64,000 bases of DNA, taken from Pseudoflavitalea rhizosphaerae (lineage in GTDB: Bacteria; Bacteroidota; Bacteroidia; Chitinophagales; Chitinophagaceae). A program made the translations under genes and the position numbers. The notes below the pieces were generated by a model. The model worked only from the letters and a program-made list of their open reading frames with translations, was not told the DNA's origin and made no database searches. Below, piece after piece: positions 26,693 through 36,159 of this stretch. How positions within the stretch are numbered: position 1 is the stretch's first letter; each line of letters begins with the position of its first letter. Where the stretch lies: the NCBI RefSeq assembly GCF_003991355.1, contig NZ_RCSU01000002.1:1-64000 (forward strand), read 5' to 3'.

Positions 26693-28177
26693 TTATTGTT
26701 TAAGTAAACGTGGGGGCCTTGGTTCATTAAAAAGCAATCCCTGATTAAACGCTATTTCGTCATTGGCTATAGGAACGATATAAGCAGCAGCATCCTGCTC
26801 ATAAGGCTTCAATTCATAGTATCCGATATCTTCATATTTTGATCCTGTGAAAACCACCGCACGATGTACAATTGTTTTGCTGAATGGATATTTGCTATTA
26901 ACACCATAGCGGCGAAGGTCAAACCAGCGATGTGATTCAAAACAAAGCTCAAGCCTGCGTTCCTGCCGAATGATGTTGAGCAGTTCCGGGCCATCTGCAC
27001 TCACAGGCGGAACCTCCAGTGGCTTGAAACGATTCTTCTTTAATTCCTGCAATGTAACGCGTGCTTCCTCAAAACGCTCAAGTCCTGCAAGCGCTTCCGC
27101 TTTGTTCAGATAAACTTCAGAAAGACGAAGCAGAAACAAATCTGACACATCATCATCAGTTACATCTACAGACTTTCTTTTTTTAGCTACTTTCATTTCG
27201 CCTCTGCTGTTCTGTATAAAAAACACTTTCAGGCGCAAATCTTGTGGAGCATAAACTGATATGAGTTCATCAGAAGCCCTGTAATAAGGTCTGTCAGGCA
27301 CATCCTGCAGCAACGAACCTCTTATACCGCTTGACCCCATCGTGAAAATTACTTCAGGCGTAGTTCTATTCAGGAAATCTTCACCTTCCGTATGAAAATT
27401 CAGATCTTTCAGTTTGTATCGATTTATTTTCATCACCTGATTGGCATAATGAAGCGCTTGCTCATAATTCTCCATGAAGAGGTATACTTTACTGAGCAAG
27501 GCCTGCACACTTGCCTGGTTGGCCCGAATTGTAGCAGTTAAGTTGGCATCTGCCAGCTCTTTTTCAGCTTCCAGCAAATCTGAAATAATCTGATCGTACA
27601 CTTGTTTGGTAGTGCTGCGGGCAGTAAACTGATCTTTGATGTCTGGGGTAATTTTCAGCGGAACGCCGAAGTCAACGGCAGCAGTAGATGGCTTATATGG
27701 TTTGCCATACATATTTACGAGTATAAAATAATAATATGCTCTTAGAAAACGGGCTTCTCCTGCTATCCTGTTCAGTGCTTTTTCAGACTCTCCTTTTTCT
27801 TTCAATAGTGGAACGTTGTGAATAATCGCATTAATACGTGCGATTCTATTATACAGGTTGTTGAATAATTGATCTGTATTAGTCAGATCTCCTTCCGTAT
27901 TGATACGCGGTTCTGCCTGCCAGAAATGAAAACCATACTCCATTGTAATCTTATAAGTCCCGTCAATTGTACCTAACTGTTCATCATCATCCATGGCATA
28001 CGTTGAAGACAGCTGATTGGAATATGCATCTCCCAACAATATTTCATTAAGATCAGTAGCTGATTCTACAAAGCTGCTATTCTGAGAATAGGCTGTAAGG
28101 AATTTTTTACAGGAGATTGTACTGATATTGAGTAAACAAAATAGCATTAACCATGCTTTATTTCCTGATAATTGCAT
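26693..28177 (-). CDS. SusD/RagB-family lipoprotein, module A
   Basis: This 494-residue substrate-binding lipoprotein is the partner of the SusC at 28187. It has a lipoprotein signal (LMLFCLLNISTISC-KKFL), SusD helical repeats with FLRAYYYFILVNMYGKPY, and a C-terminal RRLELCFESHRWFDLRRYG segment. It starts 9 bases after the susC stop. It is clearly paralogous to 8730-10238, with the same KKFL-YSQN-SFVESA-DL start of the mature protein, which suggests related ligands. Confidence 0.93.
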   Translation of the reverse strand: MQLSGNKAWLMLFCLLNISTISCKKFLTAYSQNSSFVESATDLNEILLGDAYSNQLSSTYAMDDDEQLGTIDGTYKITMEYGFHFWQAEPRINTEGDLTNTDQLFNNLYNRIARINAIIHNVPLLKEKGESEKALNRIAGEARFLRAYYYFILVNMYGKPYKPSTAAVDFGVPLKITPDIKDQFTARSTTKQVYDQIISDLLEAEKELADANLTATIRANQASVQALLSKVYLFMENYEQALHYANQVMKINRYKLKDLNFHTEGEDFLNRTTPEVIFTMGSSGIRGSLLQDVPDRPYYRASDELISVYAPQDLRLKVFFIQNSRGEMKVAKKRKSVDVTDDDVSDLFLLRLSEVYLNKAEALAGLERFEEARVTLQELKKNRFKPLEVPPVSADGPELLNIIRQERRLELCFESHRWFDLRRYGVNSKYPFSKTIVHRAVVFTGSKYEDIGYYELKPYEQDAAAYIVPIANDEIAFNQGLLFNEPRPPRLLKQ

Positions 28178-28186
28178 AGTGTTGTT

Positions 28187-31100
28187 TTAGAAGCTAAGAT
28201 TAAGATTAAGAGCATACACCGGTCTTATTGAAAGATTGATGTTAGGAGCAGAGCCCGATTGAGTGGGGTCCTGACCGCGCAATGCTTTGTTTGTAATGGT
28301 AAAAAGATTGGTGCCGCTAAAATGAACAAGTGCGCCTTTGCAATGCAGTTTTCTGCAAAGTTCATTGGGAAACCTGTAGCTCAATGAAACATACTGGAGT
28401 TTGAGGTAATCTCCTTTTACCACTCTCAGGTCTGAAAAGTCGTACATCTGATAGTAGTCGGTAGCGAAGAATTTTGAAGCATCCATTTCATTTAACCACC
28501 ATGCATACTGATCAACCTGAAGTGCGTCTGCGCCTTGTATGGCAGGGATATTAGTATTTTTTTCATCTCCGGGATAACGCCATCTGTTGATAAATTCTTT
28601 CCGCAGGTTTTGTTGTGAACTGGGTCTGAACGTACCGTAATTACCGGATGCGATCTGTAACAATCTTATTTTGTTGCCAAAACTGTAGGAAAAGGTTACG
28701 TTCAGCGTCCAGTTTCCATAGGTAAATGAATTGTTAACCGCTCCCTGCAATACCGGTTCTCTTCTGCCTGCCTCTACCATTACCATGCTGAACACTTCTT
28801 CCCTCGTCATCTTATTGTAGGCTTCTTTTAAGGCAGTTTTATTTTCAGGTTCTGCTCCATAAAAAACAGGAAATCCAACATTCGGATCAAGTCCTTTAAA
28901 ACGATAAGCGTAAAATGTGTTAACGGATTTTCCGTTAACGGGCACAACTCCATTCAGGAAATCTCTAAAAGTAAGCGAAGCAGCATCAACCAATACATTC
29001 CGGCTGTTGACATTATTATTGAGTAATTTATTGAAAACCTGTCCTAATTGAGGATCGAAACGCCACATGAAACCTTTTTTGTTTCCGGTTCCTATATTAT
29101 CAATGATCTTAAAATTCATACTCAGTTCAATTCCCTGGTTCTGCAATGTTCCGCCATTTACAACATAGGAATTAGAGGGTGCGCCATTCACTGCAGACAC
29201 TTTTTTTTCCATAAAAGCATTGGTGGTTTTGCTATAGAAATAGCCCATCGATCCATTGATCCTTCCTTTCAGGATGGAAAACTGAAGTGATGCATTATAA
29301 TCCTGTGTTTTCTCCCAGGCTAAATTAGGATTGGGGAATGACACAATATTTGAAACGAGTTCATCATAATAAGAATTGACTGCGCCTTTTTGGAAAATGG
29401 TATAAGGTGTTTGACCTGGCAGCATATTTCCGCGCGTGCCAAATGAGCCCACCAGGGATGCCTGGTCCAGCCATGATACATGTGACAGAAGGTTATTATC
29501 CAGATTCCATCTGCCAGACAATGCCCAGGTAGGCAGAAACTTTTCATTGCTGCGCGAACCAAATGAGTTGGAGAATTCCTGACTGACAGTTGCTGTAACT
29601 ACATAACTTTCCTTAAAGATATAAGTGGAGGTCAGGTAAGAACGCATAGAGTTTTGCAAAACTTCTGTGATAACAGGTAGCGATTCCCTGGATAACCAAT
29701 AAGCATAACTGGTGTATTTAGATGGATCAACTATTGCGAAGCTATGCCCCCGCTCTGGATAATACCCCCTGTTTGTGACGTTAACTGAATTGTTACGATT
29801 TGAATTTAAGTCTATCGCAGCTTCCACCGTGAGCTGGTGTTTTTCCTGCTGATCCAGGTACCTGCTGAAGTTCAGCCGGCCATTAATAATATAGTTCTGC
29901 CTTCTGATCAATTGCTGCCGCAACTCTCCACCGAAAGGCATTGGATCTGCCTGCGGCTCGAAAACCCCCAATGTATTATTGTATGCACTATTTCGGAGCT
30001 GCATTGCCCATTCGGAATTCCCCTCAAACCATGTTTCATGAGCAGAGTTACCACCGGTATAAGCCAGTTTGGAATTGAACTGAATTCCCTTTGCTATCTC
30101 GTAACTGAGATCAACACTGGCATTGTATTCATTATTTTGAATCGTTTCACCTGTATGGTTCATTTCATTAACAATATTCATTGTTCTGAAATCATTGAAA
30201 CCATTATAAAACGGATTAGACTGAATATTCGAATAAAAATAAAGCGAGCCGTCTTCATTATAAAGTGGGATGGCTCTGCTGGTACCATAAGCGTAATTCA
30301 TCAAACCAATCTCTGCTGGTGTATACTTCCGTTTCTCTTTGTTTAGCTGAACATTGAATTCTGCCTTAAATTTTCTATAATTCAGCTGCAGGTTCAACAT
30401 TCCGGTATAGAGGTCATTGCCTTCTTTTTTGATCACACCCGGCTCTGTTCGATACCCTACAGACGCGCGGTAAGAAGCTGCAATGCTTCCGCCGGATACA
30501 CTCAGCGTATGATTAGTAGCAAAAACATCCCGCATCGTATTTCCAAGCCAGTCGGTATTTACGGACTCAGCTTTGCCTACTTCTTTCTTAAAAGTTTCAT
30601 AATCCAGTTTGCCATCGTAATAGTCAACCAATGCCTTTTCATAAGCTTCCAATGTTCCACCCCGGAGCTGCAATTGTTTTTGAATCATTTCACGGGATAC
30701 ATCCACTCTTTCGGCTGAGTTCATCATATACATTGACCTGTCGGAATAGCGGGGTCTTTGGGTGAATGTAGTTGTAACATTGTAGTTAACAGTAGGTGGC
30801 CCGGGTTTTCCTCTTTTTGTAGTGATAACGATAACACCGTTGGCGGCGCGAACACCATACAAAGCTGCGGCTGTTGCATCTTTCAATACATCGATCTGTT
30901 CGATGTCGTAAGGGTTTAAACCTGAAATCGCGTTACCCAGAAGATTTACAAAATCAGGATCGTTGATCCTTTCCGCCGGAATGGGGAAGGGATTGGTGCG
31001 AACGATTCCATCCACCACCCAAAGCGGTTCCCTGGATCCCAAATATGTGTTGGTTCCCCGGATACGCAGCTTGGGAGCGGCGCCCGCCTGTCCGGAGTTT

Positions 31101-31840
31101 TGCAGGAACATCATACCGGGCACGCGTCCTTCCAGCATCTTATCAACCGTATTCAAACCCGGTTGCATAATTGAATCCATCTTTAAAGAGGTAACTGCAC
31201 CTGTCAGGTATTTCTGTTTGATTGTCTGGTAGCCGTTATACACTACTGCATCTTCCAGCACTGCATTGGGTTCAAGCTTTATAATGAGACCGCCGCCAGC
31301 CTTCACTTTCTCCTGAACGCTGTTATGCCCTACATAACTGATCTGCAGGTATCCGTCAGGGTTAGCCATGATAGAGAAAGCGCCTTTCTCATCACTCAGG
31401 GTTTGGATATTCTTACCTCTCACTTTGATGGTTGCATTGGAAAGCGGCTGGCCATTGGCACCAGATACGAATCCTGAAACCATGATCAGGCCGGGATTAG
31501 TATTGTCCGGTTCAACATTGCTTCCAGGTGAAGCCTTTTCATTAGCAGGTTTGGGCGACAGCACGATCTGTTTATTGCTTAATATTTTGTAGTCGATCGG
31601 TTGGTTGCTGAAACAATGCGCCAGTACCGATTCAATGGATGCATTCTTCACATCGATACTGATCTTGCCCGTGTTTTTCAGCAATTGCTGTTTGTAAAAG
31701 AATCTGTATTCTGTTTGCTTTTCTATTTCCTTCAGCACGGAACTCAGTGAAACATCCTTTTTGCTGATGGAAATGGACTGCGAGAAACCTGTTGCGCCAA
31801 TAAGCAGCGCCATGATCAATAGTGCAGTTCTGAGGGTCAT
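28187..31840 (-). CDS. SusC/RagA TonB-dependent transporter with STN domain, module A
   Basis: This 1217-residue outer-membrane importer has a signal peptide (LRTALLIMALLIGATGFSQ), STN domain (LSSVLKEIEKQTEYRFFYKQ), CarboxypepD_reg domain (SGANGQPLSNATIKVRG), plug, and a beta-barrel ending ALNLNLSF. The N-terminal 190 residues differ more from module B than the rest does, while residues about 209-285 are encoded by DNA identical to module B. From that point on the two proteins are strongly similar. It signals through the FecR at 31949-33091 and pairs with the SusD at 26693-28177. Confidence 0.93.
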   Translation of the reverse strand: MTLRTALLIMALLIGATGFSQSISISKKDVSLSSVLKEIEKQTEYRFFYKQQLLKNTGKISIDVKNASIESVLAHCFSNQPIDYKILSNKQIVLSPKPANEKASPGSNVEPDNTNPGLIMVSGFVSGANGQPLSNATIKVRGKNIQTLSDEKGAFSIMANPDGYLQISYVGHNSVQEKVKAGGGLIIKLEPNAVLEDAVVYNGYQTIKQKYLTGAVTSLKMDSIMQPGLNTVDKMLEGRVPGMMFLQNSGQAGAAPKLRIRGTNTYLGSREPLWVVDGIVRTNPFPIPAERINDPDFVNLLGNAISGLNPYDIEQIDVLKDATAAALYGVRAANGVIVITTKRGKPGPPTVNYNVTTTFTQRPRYSDRSMYMMNSAERVDVSREMIQKQLQLRGGTLEAYEKALVDYYDGKLDYETFKKEVGKAESVNTDWLGNTMRDVFATNHTLSVSGGSIAASYRASVGYRTEPGVIKKEGNDLYTGMLNLQLNYRKFKAEFNVQLNKEKRKYTPAEIGLMNYAYGTSRAIPLYNEDGSLYFYSNIQSNPFYNGFNDFRTMNIVNEMNHTGETIQNNEYNASVDLSYEIAKGIQFNSKLAYTGGNSAHETWFEGNSEWAMQLRNSAYNNTLGVFEPQADPMPFGGELRQQLIRRQNYIINGRLNFSRYLDQQEKHQLTVEAAIDLNSNRNNSVNVTNRGYYPERGHSFAIVDPSKYTSYAYWLSRESLPVITEVLQNSMRSYLTSTYIFKESYVVTATVSQEFSNSFGSRSNEKFLPTWALSGRWNLDNNLLSHVSWLDQASLVGSFGTRGNMLPGQTPYTIFQKGAVNSYYDELVSNIVSFPNPNLAWEKTQDYNASLQFSILKGRINGSMGYFYSKTTNAFMEKKVSAVNGAPSNSYVVNGGTLQNQGIELSMNFKIIDNIGTGNKKGFMWRFDPQLGQVFNKLLNNNVNSRNVLVDAASLTFRDFLNGVVPVNGKSVNTFYAYRFKGLDPNVGFPVFYGAEPENKTALKEAYNKMTREEVFSMVMVEAGRREPVLQGAVNNSFTYGNWTLNVTFSYSFGNKIRLLQIASGNYGTFRPSSQQNLRKEFINRWRYPGDEKNTNIPAIQGADALQVDQYAWWLNEMDASKFFATDYYQMYDFSDLRVVKGDYLKLQYVSLSYRFPNELCRKLHCKGALVHFSGTNLFTITNKALRGQDPTQSGSAPNINLSIRPVYALNLNLSF
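30984..31213. repeat. 230-bp block identical to 13043-13272 (SusC plug region)
   Basis: This is the second copy of the identical block, in the same orientation and reading frame as the first. The copies lie about 17.9 kb apart. The surrounding susC DNA has many silent differences, so identity here is not explained by protein constraint alone. Confidence 0.85.
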
Positions 31841-31948
31841 AAATAAATCAGTTTTCTCTGAAAGTTTAGGTTAAAAGGTAGCCACCGGCAGCATGCGCTG
31901 CGCGCTGTACCTTGTTTTGAAAAGGTACCTGAATGATTGATCAATGTG

Positions 31949-33091
31949 TTATTGTGGTAATACTGTCAACTGCTTACCCTGGAATGAGAACTTTACTCCG
32001 GTGATCTCAAGCATACTCAATAATTCGGACAGGTTCATGTTACGGCTGATTGTACCTTCAAATGCTTCCGGTTTGATATTGCCCTGGTAAACCACTTCTA
32101 TATCATACCAGCGTGTTACCTGCCGGAGGATAGCCTTCAGGTCTTTGCCACTACAGACAAAGAATCCATTTTTCCAGGAGATCGCATCATTGGCGTCAGC
32201 AATTTTTCTAACCTTCAGGGCTTTCCGTGATAAGCTATATTGCGCTTCCTGCCCGGGCAACAGCATTTGCTGCTGATCACCTGCTTTTACGCGAACCGCG
32301 CCTTCCAGGAGAGTTGTGCTGATCTGTTCTTCATTCGTATAAGCATTCACGTTAAAGCTGGTTCCGAGTACTTCGATCGCCTGACCACCTTCCACATCCA
32401 CGATAAATGGTTGTTTGGGATTCTTTGCGATCTCGAAATATGCTTCGCCCTTGATGGAAACCCTTCTTTCCCTGCCGGGAAATGAGGTAGGATAGGTGAG
32501 AGAGGATAAGGAGTTCAACCAGACCTTTGTTCCGTCCGCCAGTACAAGGCTGTACACACCTTTGCGGGGAACCTCCAGCGTGTTGAAGAATACGTTATTA
32601 CCAGATTGCGAAGAAGTATAGGATAACTGGCGGCCATCATTACTGATTACCACGCCATTTTTTTCATTGATGGGTTGCAGACTTTTTTTGCCCAACTCTA
32701 TCTTACTGCCATCTGATGTAGTGAGGGTGGCTTGTTCAAAATCAGGATTGATACCACTTTGAGAGGCAACCTGTGTATTGTCACCTGAACGATCATGCAT
32801 CAGATACCATCCTCCAACAGAGACCAGGACCACAATGGAAGCGGCGGCAGCAAGCTTCTTCCACATTGGCGTCACTTTTGCTTGTGGCGGAGCGTACAGG
32901 GTAGTCCGCAGCCTGCTGAGGATCTTATCATGCAGTTCCTGTTCAGATCTTTCTTCCTCATTACCTACAAACACTTCCAGGTTAGGGCCATAATCCTGGT
33001 ACCATTGTTCCACAGCTTCCATTTCCTCTGTTGTGGCAGTGCCGGAAAGATATTTCCTGATCAGTATGTTCAATTGTTCCTGGGTCATCAT
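31949..33091 (-). CDS. FecR-family anti-sigma regulator, module A
   Basis: This 380-residue inner-membrane regulator has a cytoplasmic N-terminus (1-79), a membrane helix at about 80-98, a periplasmic FecR domain (LADGTKVWLNSLSSLTYP, then GEAYFEI), and a DUF4974-like C-terminus ending LTVLPQ. It controls the sigma factor at 33160-33723 and receives the signal from the STN domain of the SusC at 28187. The gap to susC (108 bases) contains an imperfect inverted repeat around 31877-31912 with AAGGTA and TACCTT ends. Confidence 0.93.
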   Translation of the reverse strand: MMTQEQLNILIRKYLSGTATTEEMEAVEQWYQDYGPNLEVFVGNEEERSEQELHDKILSRLRTTLYAPPQAKVTPMWKKLAAAASIVVLVSVGGWYLMHDRSGDNTQVASQSGINPDFEQATLTTSDGSKIELGKKSLQPINEKNGVVISNDGRQLSYTSSQSGNNVFFNTLEVPRKGVYSLVLADGTKVWLNSLSSLTYPTSFPGRERRVSIKGEAYFEIAKNPKQPFIVDVEGGQAIEVLGTSFNVNAYTNEEQISTTLLEGAVRVKAGDQQQMLLPGQEAQYSLSRKALKVRKIADANDAISWKNGFFVCSGKDLKAILRQVTRWYDIEVVYQGNIKPEAFEGTISRNMNLSELLSMLEITGVKFSFQGKQLTVLPQ

Positions 33092-33159
33092 TATTATAGT
33101 ATGAATAAATTGTTACCTCCCTACCCGGAAAGCCGTTTATTTTTCCATTTTTTTTTAAA

Positions 33160-33723
33160 TCAGAAAGAAAAGAAGGCGGAGAAGAAGTCCTTCAGGTTAA
33201 GACGGAGCTGCCGCAATGCAGTGCTGATATGCTTTTCAACCGTCTTGCGGGAAATATTGAGGTCCCGCGCAATTTCCGGGTTCGACTTCCCTTCCAGGCG
33301 GCTTTGCTCAAATACGATGCGGCATTTTTCCGGGAGCTGATGGATCTTCTGAGTGAGCAGGGCAGCAAGTATCCGCGCATCCAGCTGATCTGAAGGCAGA
33401 GGTGTGGCGAGGTTTTCATGCGAGTCTTCCGAAACCGGCACATGCTGAATAGACTTGTTGATGTATTCCAGGATCTTATACTTTACAGCAACAGCCAGGT
33501 AGGCTTCAAGGGATTTGATATCGAGCTCAGTCCTGCGCAACCAGATGCTGGCAAAAATATCATGTACGATATCTTCCGCATCATGCTTCGATTGTAATTT
33601 ATGGAAAGCGAGCGTGAAGAGTTTCTTCCAGTAACGTGAGTAGATCTGTTCAAATGCAGGCTGGTCGCCATTTTTCAGGAGCGCTAACAATTGTTCATCG
33701 CTATATGTTTGGTAGACCTGCAA
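33160..33723 (-). CDS. ECF sigma factor (FecI-like), module A
   Basis: This 187-residue ECF sigma factor has region 2 (AEDIVHDIFASIWLRRTELD, LEAYLAVAVKYKILEYINK) and region 4 with a helix-turn-helix (NPEIARDLNISRKTVEKHI). It ends in a short hydrophobic tail (LKDFFSAFFSF). It heads module A, with fecR 68 bases downstream. A TAnnTTTG-type -7 motif lies about 60 bases upstream (33783-33790). It is predicted to transcribe the module A susCD genes when FecR is signalled. Confidence 0.92.
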   Translation of the reverse strand: MQVYQTYSDEQLLALLKNGDQPAFEQIYSRYWKKLFTLAFHKLQSKHDAEDIVHDIFASIWLRRTELDIKSLEAYLAVAVKYKILEYINKSIQHVPVSEDSHENLATPLPSDQLDARILAALLTQKIHQLPEKCRIVFEQSRLEGKSNPEIARDLNISRKTVEKHISTALRQLRLNLKDFFSAFFSF

Positions 33724-33782
33724 GGGGAGTTCTCAATAAGAGTTATGATAGTGTTTAGGTAGTAGGACAGGTCTTCGTATTT

Positions 33783-33790
33783 CAAATATA
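33783..33790 (-). promoter_or_regulatory. Candidate -7 promoter element upstream of module A sigma gene
   Basis: The minus strand reads TATATTTG, a match to the Bacteroidota housekeeping -7 consensus TAnnTTTG, about 60 bases upstream of the sigma start. No good TTG -33 element is visible, so this is a candidate only. Confidence 0.4.
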
Positions 33791-33918
33791 TGGAAAGCTA
33801 ATGAAAGAATGGATCCATTATTGCCTTACAGATTCCTTTCTGGCAGCAAACATGTTAAACTGTCAACCCAACAGCAATGGCACGAAAGATGCATCTAAAG
33901 AAATAAAAACAAGGGAAT

Positions 33919-34419
33919 ATGACAAATCAAATGGCAGTACTGGCTGGTGGTTGTTTCTGGGGAGTGGAAGAGCTGATCCGCGCGCTTCCTGGGGTGATCA
34001 AAACCAGGGTAGGTTATACAGGAGGCGACGTTCCCAATGCAACCTATCGCAATCATGGAACGCATGCAGAAGCAATAAAAATAGAATTCGATCCAAACCG
34101 GATCAGTTACCGGCAGATCCTTGAATTCTTCTTCACACTTCATGATCCAACTACATTGAACCGCCAGGGAAATGATATCGGCACATCCTATCGTTCCGCT
34201 ATCTTTTATCTCGATGATGAACAGAAACAAATAGCAACAGACCTGATTGCTGAACTCACCGCCGCCAATGTTTACAAAAAGCCCATCGTTACAGAAATTA
34301 CAGCAGTCTCAGATTTCTGGGATGCAGAAGAAGAGCACCAGGATTATTTGCAAAAGCATCCTCACGGATATACTTGTCACTTTGTCCGCCCGGAATGGAA
34401 ATTGAAAACAGCGGAGTGA
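33919..34419 (+). CDS. msrA: Peptide methionine sulfoxide reductase MsrA
   Basis: This 166-residue enzyme reduces the S-epimer of methionine sulfoxide in proteins. The catalytic motif GCFWG is at residues 11-15 (Cys12), followed by the family segments [38 protein letters not shown] and a C-terminal [10 protein letters not shown]. Length and order are normal and there is no signal peptide, so it is cytoplasmic. It is a single housekeeping gene between modules A and C, divergent from the module A sigma gene. A strong terminator follows at 34451-34493. Confidence 0.96.
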   Translation: MTNQMAVLAGGCFWGVEELIRALPGVIKTRVGYTGGDVPNATYRNHGTHAEAIKIEFDPNRISYRQILEFFFTLHDPTTLNRQGNDIGTSYRSAIFYLDDEQKQIATDLIAELTAANVYKKPIVTEITAVSDFWDAEEEHQDYLQKHPHGYTCHFVRPEWKLKTAE

Positions 34420-34450
34420 TACCGTTAACATAAATATTGTATAATAATAA

Positions 34451-34493
34451 AAACAGGACAATGGGGAATCAGCTCATTGTCCTGTTTCTTTTT
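34451..34493. terminator. Intrinsic terminator, probably bidirectional (msrA / DUF5689 gene)
   Basis: A perfect 13-bp inverted repeat (AAACAGGACAATG at 34451-34463 with its complement at 34475-34487) has an 11-base loop and is followed by CTTTTT on the plus strand. On the minus strand an AT-rich TTATTATTAT follows the hairpin. It lies between the convergent msrA and the 34506-36143 gene. Confidence 0.9.
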
Positions 34494-34505
34494 ATTCAGG
34501 TTATA

Positions 34506-36143
34506 TTATTCTTCCAGTCTCGTTACACTGGGATGCAATTCCAAAGTATCGATGGTGGCAGTTGTCTGCACCAGTTCCACCACCACCTGTTTACGTGCGG
34601 TAGTCCATCTTCCGAGCGTGATATTATACACTCCTCCCATCATATTGAACAAACCTGCATCGGTAGCCGCGCTTGGGTATTTTTCGTTAACGGGGTAGGG
34701 CATGTAATTGGTATTTCCTGCGGAACGATAATGCAGGTACGGAACAATCACTGGCTTATATGTTTCCGGATCGATGCTGACAGAATACATGGAGTACCAA
34801 TCGTTATTACAGATCCTGTAGCCGAGAACAGGATCTTTGGAGGGATCGAAAATGGCGGCGTTCCCGCCGGTGGCTACAAACAATACATCTTCCGGTACGG
34901 AGGCTTCGGTAACCGTTGTTCCTTTGAATATTGCCACACCACATGCGTTGCCACTATTGGCAAATGGACCAGAAGTGCCAAATTCTGTAGTGTGTACCAG
35001 TCCACCGTCCCCAAGATTCGGAAGATTACTACCGGTTTCCGCATTGTTGCCGCTGGTAAGGAAAGTTTTCTGATACCAGTTTGTGGAAGCAGGAAACGCA
35101 TAAGTTCCACCCGATCCATTGATCTTTTTACCCTGGAAACCGAAATAGAAGAAATGTCCTTTCTGAACGCTGCCGGAATTGATATCCCATTTGATGGTTC
35201 GTTTTCCGCCGGTTGCCCATCCGGCATCGAGTGGGGTGGCAGAGCTGGAACCGCCTGAATTGACGCAGAATACAATGCTGTAGGGAGTAAGGTTGAAGTC
35301 TATATCTTTTGTTGCCAGCAACTGTACGTATTCATATCCACCGTCACCCCCTTTGGGATCGCTTTGAAAGCCGGTGATCAGCAGGTCCTGTACGGAAGAG
35401 CCCATGTTCACGATATCATCCCCATTCCTGGTCCTGAATTGCAATGCTCCTTCGGCAGTGGTGAAGGGAATTCCAACATAGGCTGCCAGGCTGAACGGTG
35501 TATTGCCCGCATAGTCCACAGATGGATCGGTATACAGCGTGAGGTCGCCAAATCCATCATTGATCAATTTGGAACCACTGATCACTTCTCCCGGCAGGGG
35601 GGCAGGGTTGAAACTGGATTTATTGATGAGGCAAAGCGAACTTTCATACATGCCGGGGTTCGCCTGTAACTGGGCAATAGTTATGGCGTTGATTTCCACC
35701 ATGCCTTTACCTGCTTTGCGGATATTCGATTCCGTTAGTCCTGTTATGGTGAGGGTACCATTCTTGCGGGTGAGGGTACCGTTGTTGAAATCGATCACCA
35801 GCGAATCGCCCGGATGATAGTTGGCTGCTGCAGCGCCCAGCTCAATGGAAATGCCGCGCAATGCAGACAGGCGGCGGTTATCCTGTACAATCAGCAGGCC
35901 CTCCGGGAGATTTCCGGATTCATGCTCAGATATCACCACCACTGCCAATTTGGAGGCGCCATAAACGTTCTCTTTAGTGAGGGCAATGTCTTTCCCTTTG
36001 TAAAGCGGTCGAACATCCAGTACAGATACTATTTCGTAGGGGGTGCCTCCGGGGTAATTCTCGTAGGTCTCTTTATTGCAACTGCCGGTCACAGCAGTAA
36101 TGATCACTATGGAGAGAATATAGAAAAAGCATTTCATTGTCAT
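34506..36143 (-). CDS. DUF5689-like lipoprotein, module C
   Basis: This 545-residue exported lipoprotein has a signal segment (FFYILSIVIITAVTGSC) with lipobox TGSC. The N-terminal 250 residues resemble DUF5689, an OB-fold-like domain found beside SusCD pairs (VYGASKLAVVVIS, then a PGDSLVIDFNNGTL segment). The C-terminal half is beta-rich and may be a jelly-roll or choice-of-anchor-like carbohydrate- or protein-binding domain (uncertain). It is the last gene of module C, 16 bases downstream of susD, and is likely a surface accessory for substrate binding. An alternative start is the next Met at 36137. Confidence 0.8.
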   Translation of the reverse strand: MTMKCFFYILSIVIITAVTGSCNKETYENYPGGTPYEIVSVLDVRPLYKGKDIALTKENVYGASKLAVVVISEHESGNLPEGLLIVQDNRRLSALRGISIELGAAAANYHPGDSLVIDFNNGTLTRKNGTLTITGLTESNIRKAGKGMVEINAITIAQLQANPGMYESSLCLINKSSFNPAPLPGEVISGSKLINDGFGDLTLYTDPSVDYAGNTPFSLAAYVGIPFTTAEGALQFRTRNGDDIVNMGSSVQDLLITGFQSDPKGGDGGYEYVQLLATKDIDFNLTPYSIVFCVNSGGSSSATPLDAGWATGGKRTIKWDINSGSVQKGHFFYFGFQGKKINGSGGTYAFPASTNWYQKTFLTSGNNAETGSNLPNLGDGGLVHTTEFGTSGPFANSGNACGVAIFKGTTVTEASVPEDVLFVATGGNAAIFDPSKDPVLGYRICNNDWYSMYSVSIDPETYKPVIVPYLHYRSAGNTNYMPYPVNEKYPSAATDAGLFNMMGGVYNITLGRWTTARKQVVVELVQTTATIDTLELHPSVTRLEE

Positions 36144-36159
36144 GATATTTTTTTATTCA

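Noticed and set aside
31877-31912. Imperfect inverted repeat between fecR and susC of module A
   Set aside because: The stem is interrupted and differs from the leader hairpins in modules B and D, so I did not list it as a separate feature.
34437-35258. Open frame of 273 codons on the plus strand after msrA
   Set aside because: It begins within the terminator region and runs antisense to the DUF5689-like lipoprotein gene; no domain is recognisable.
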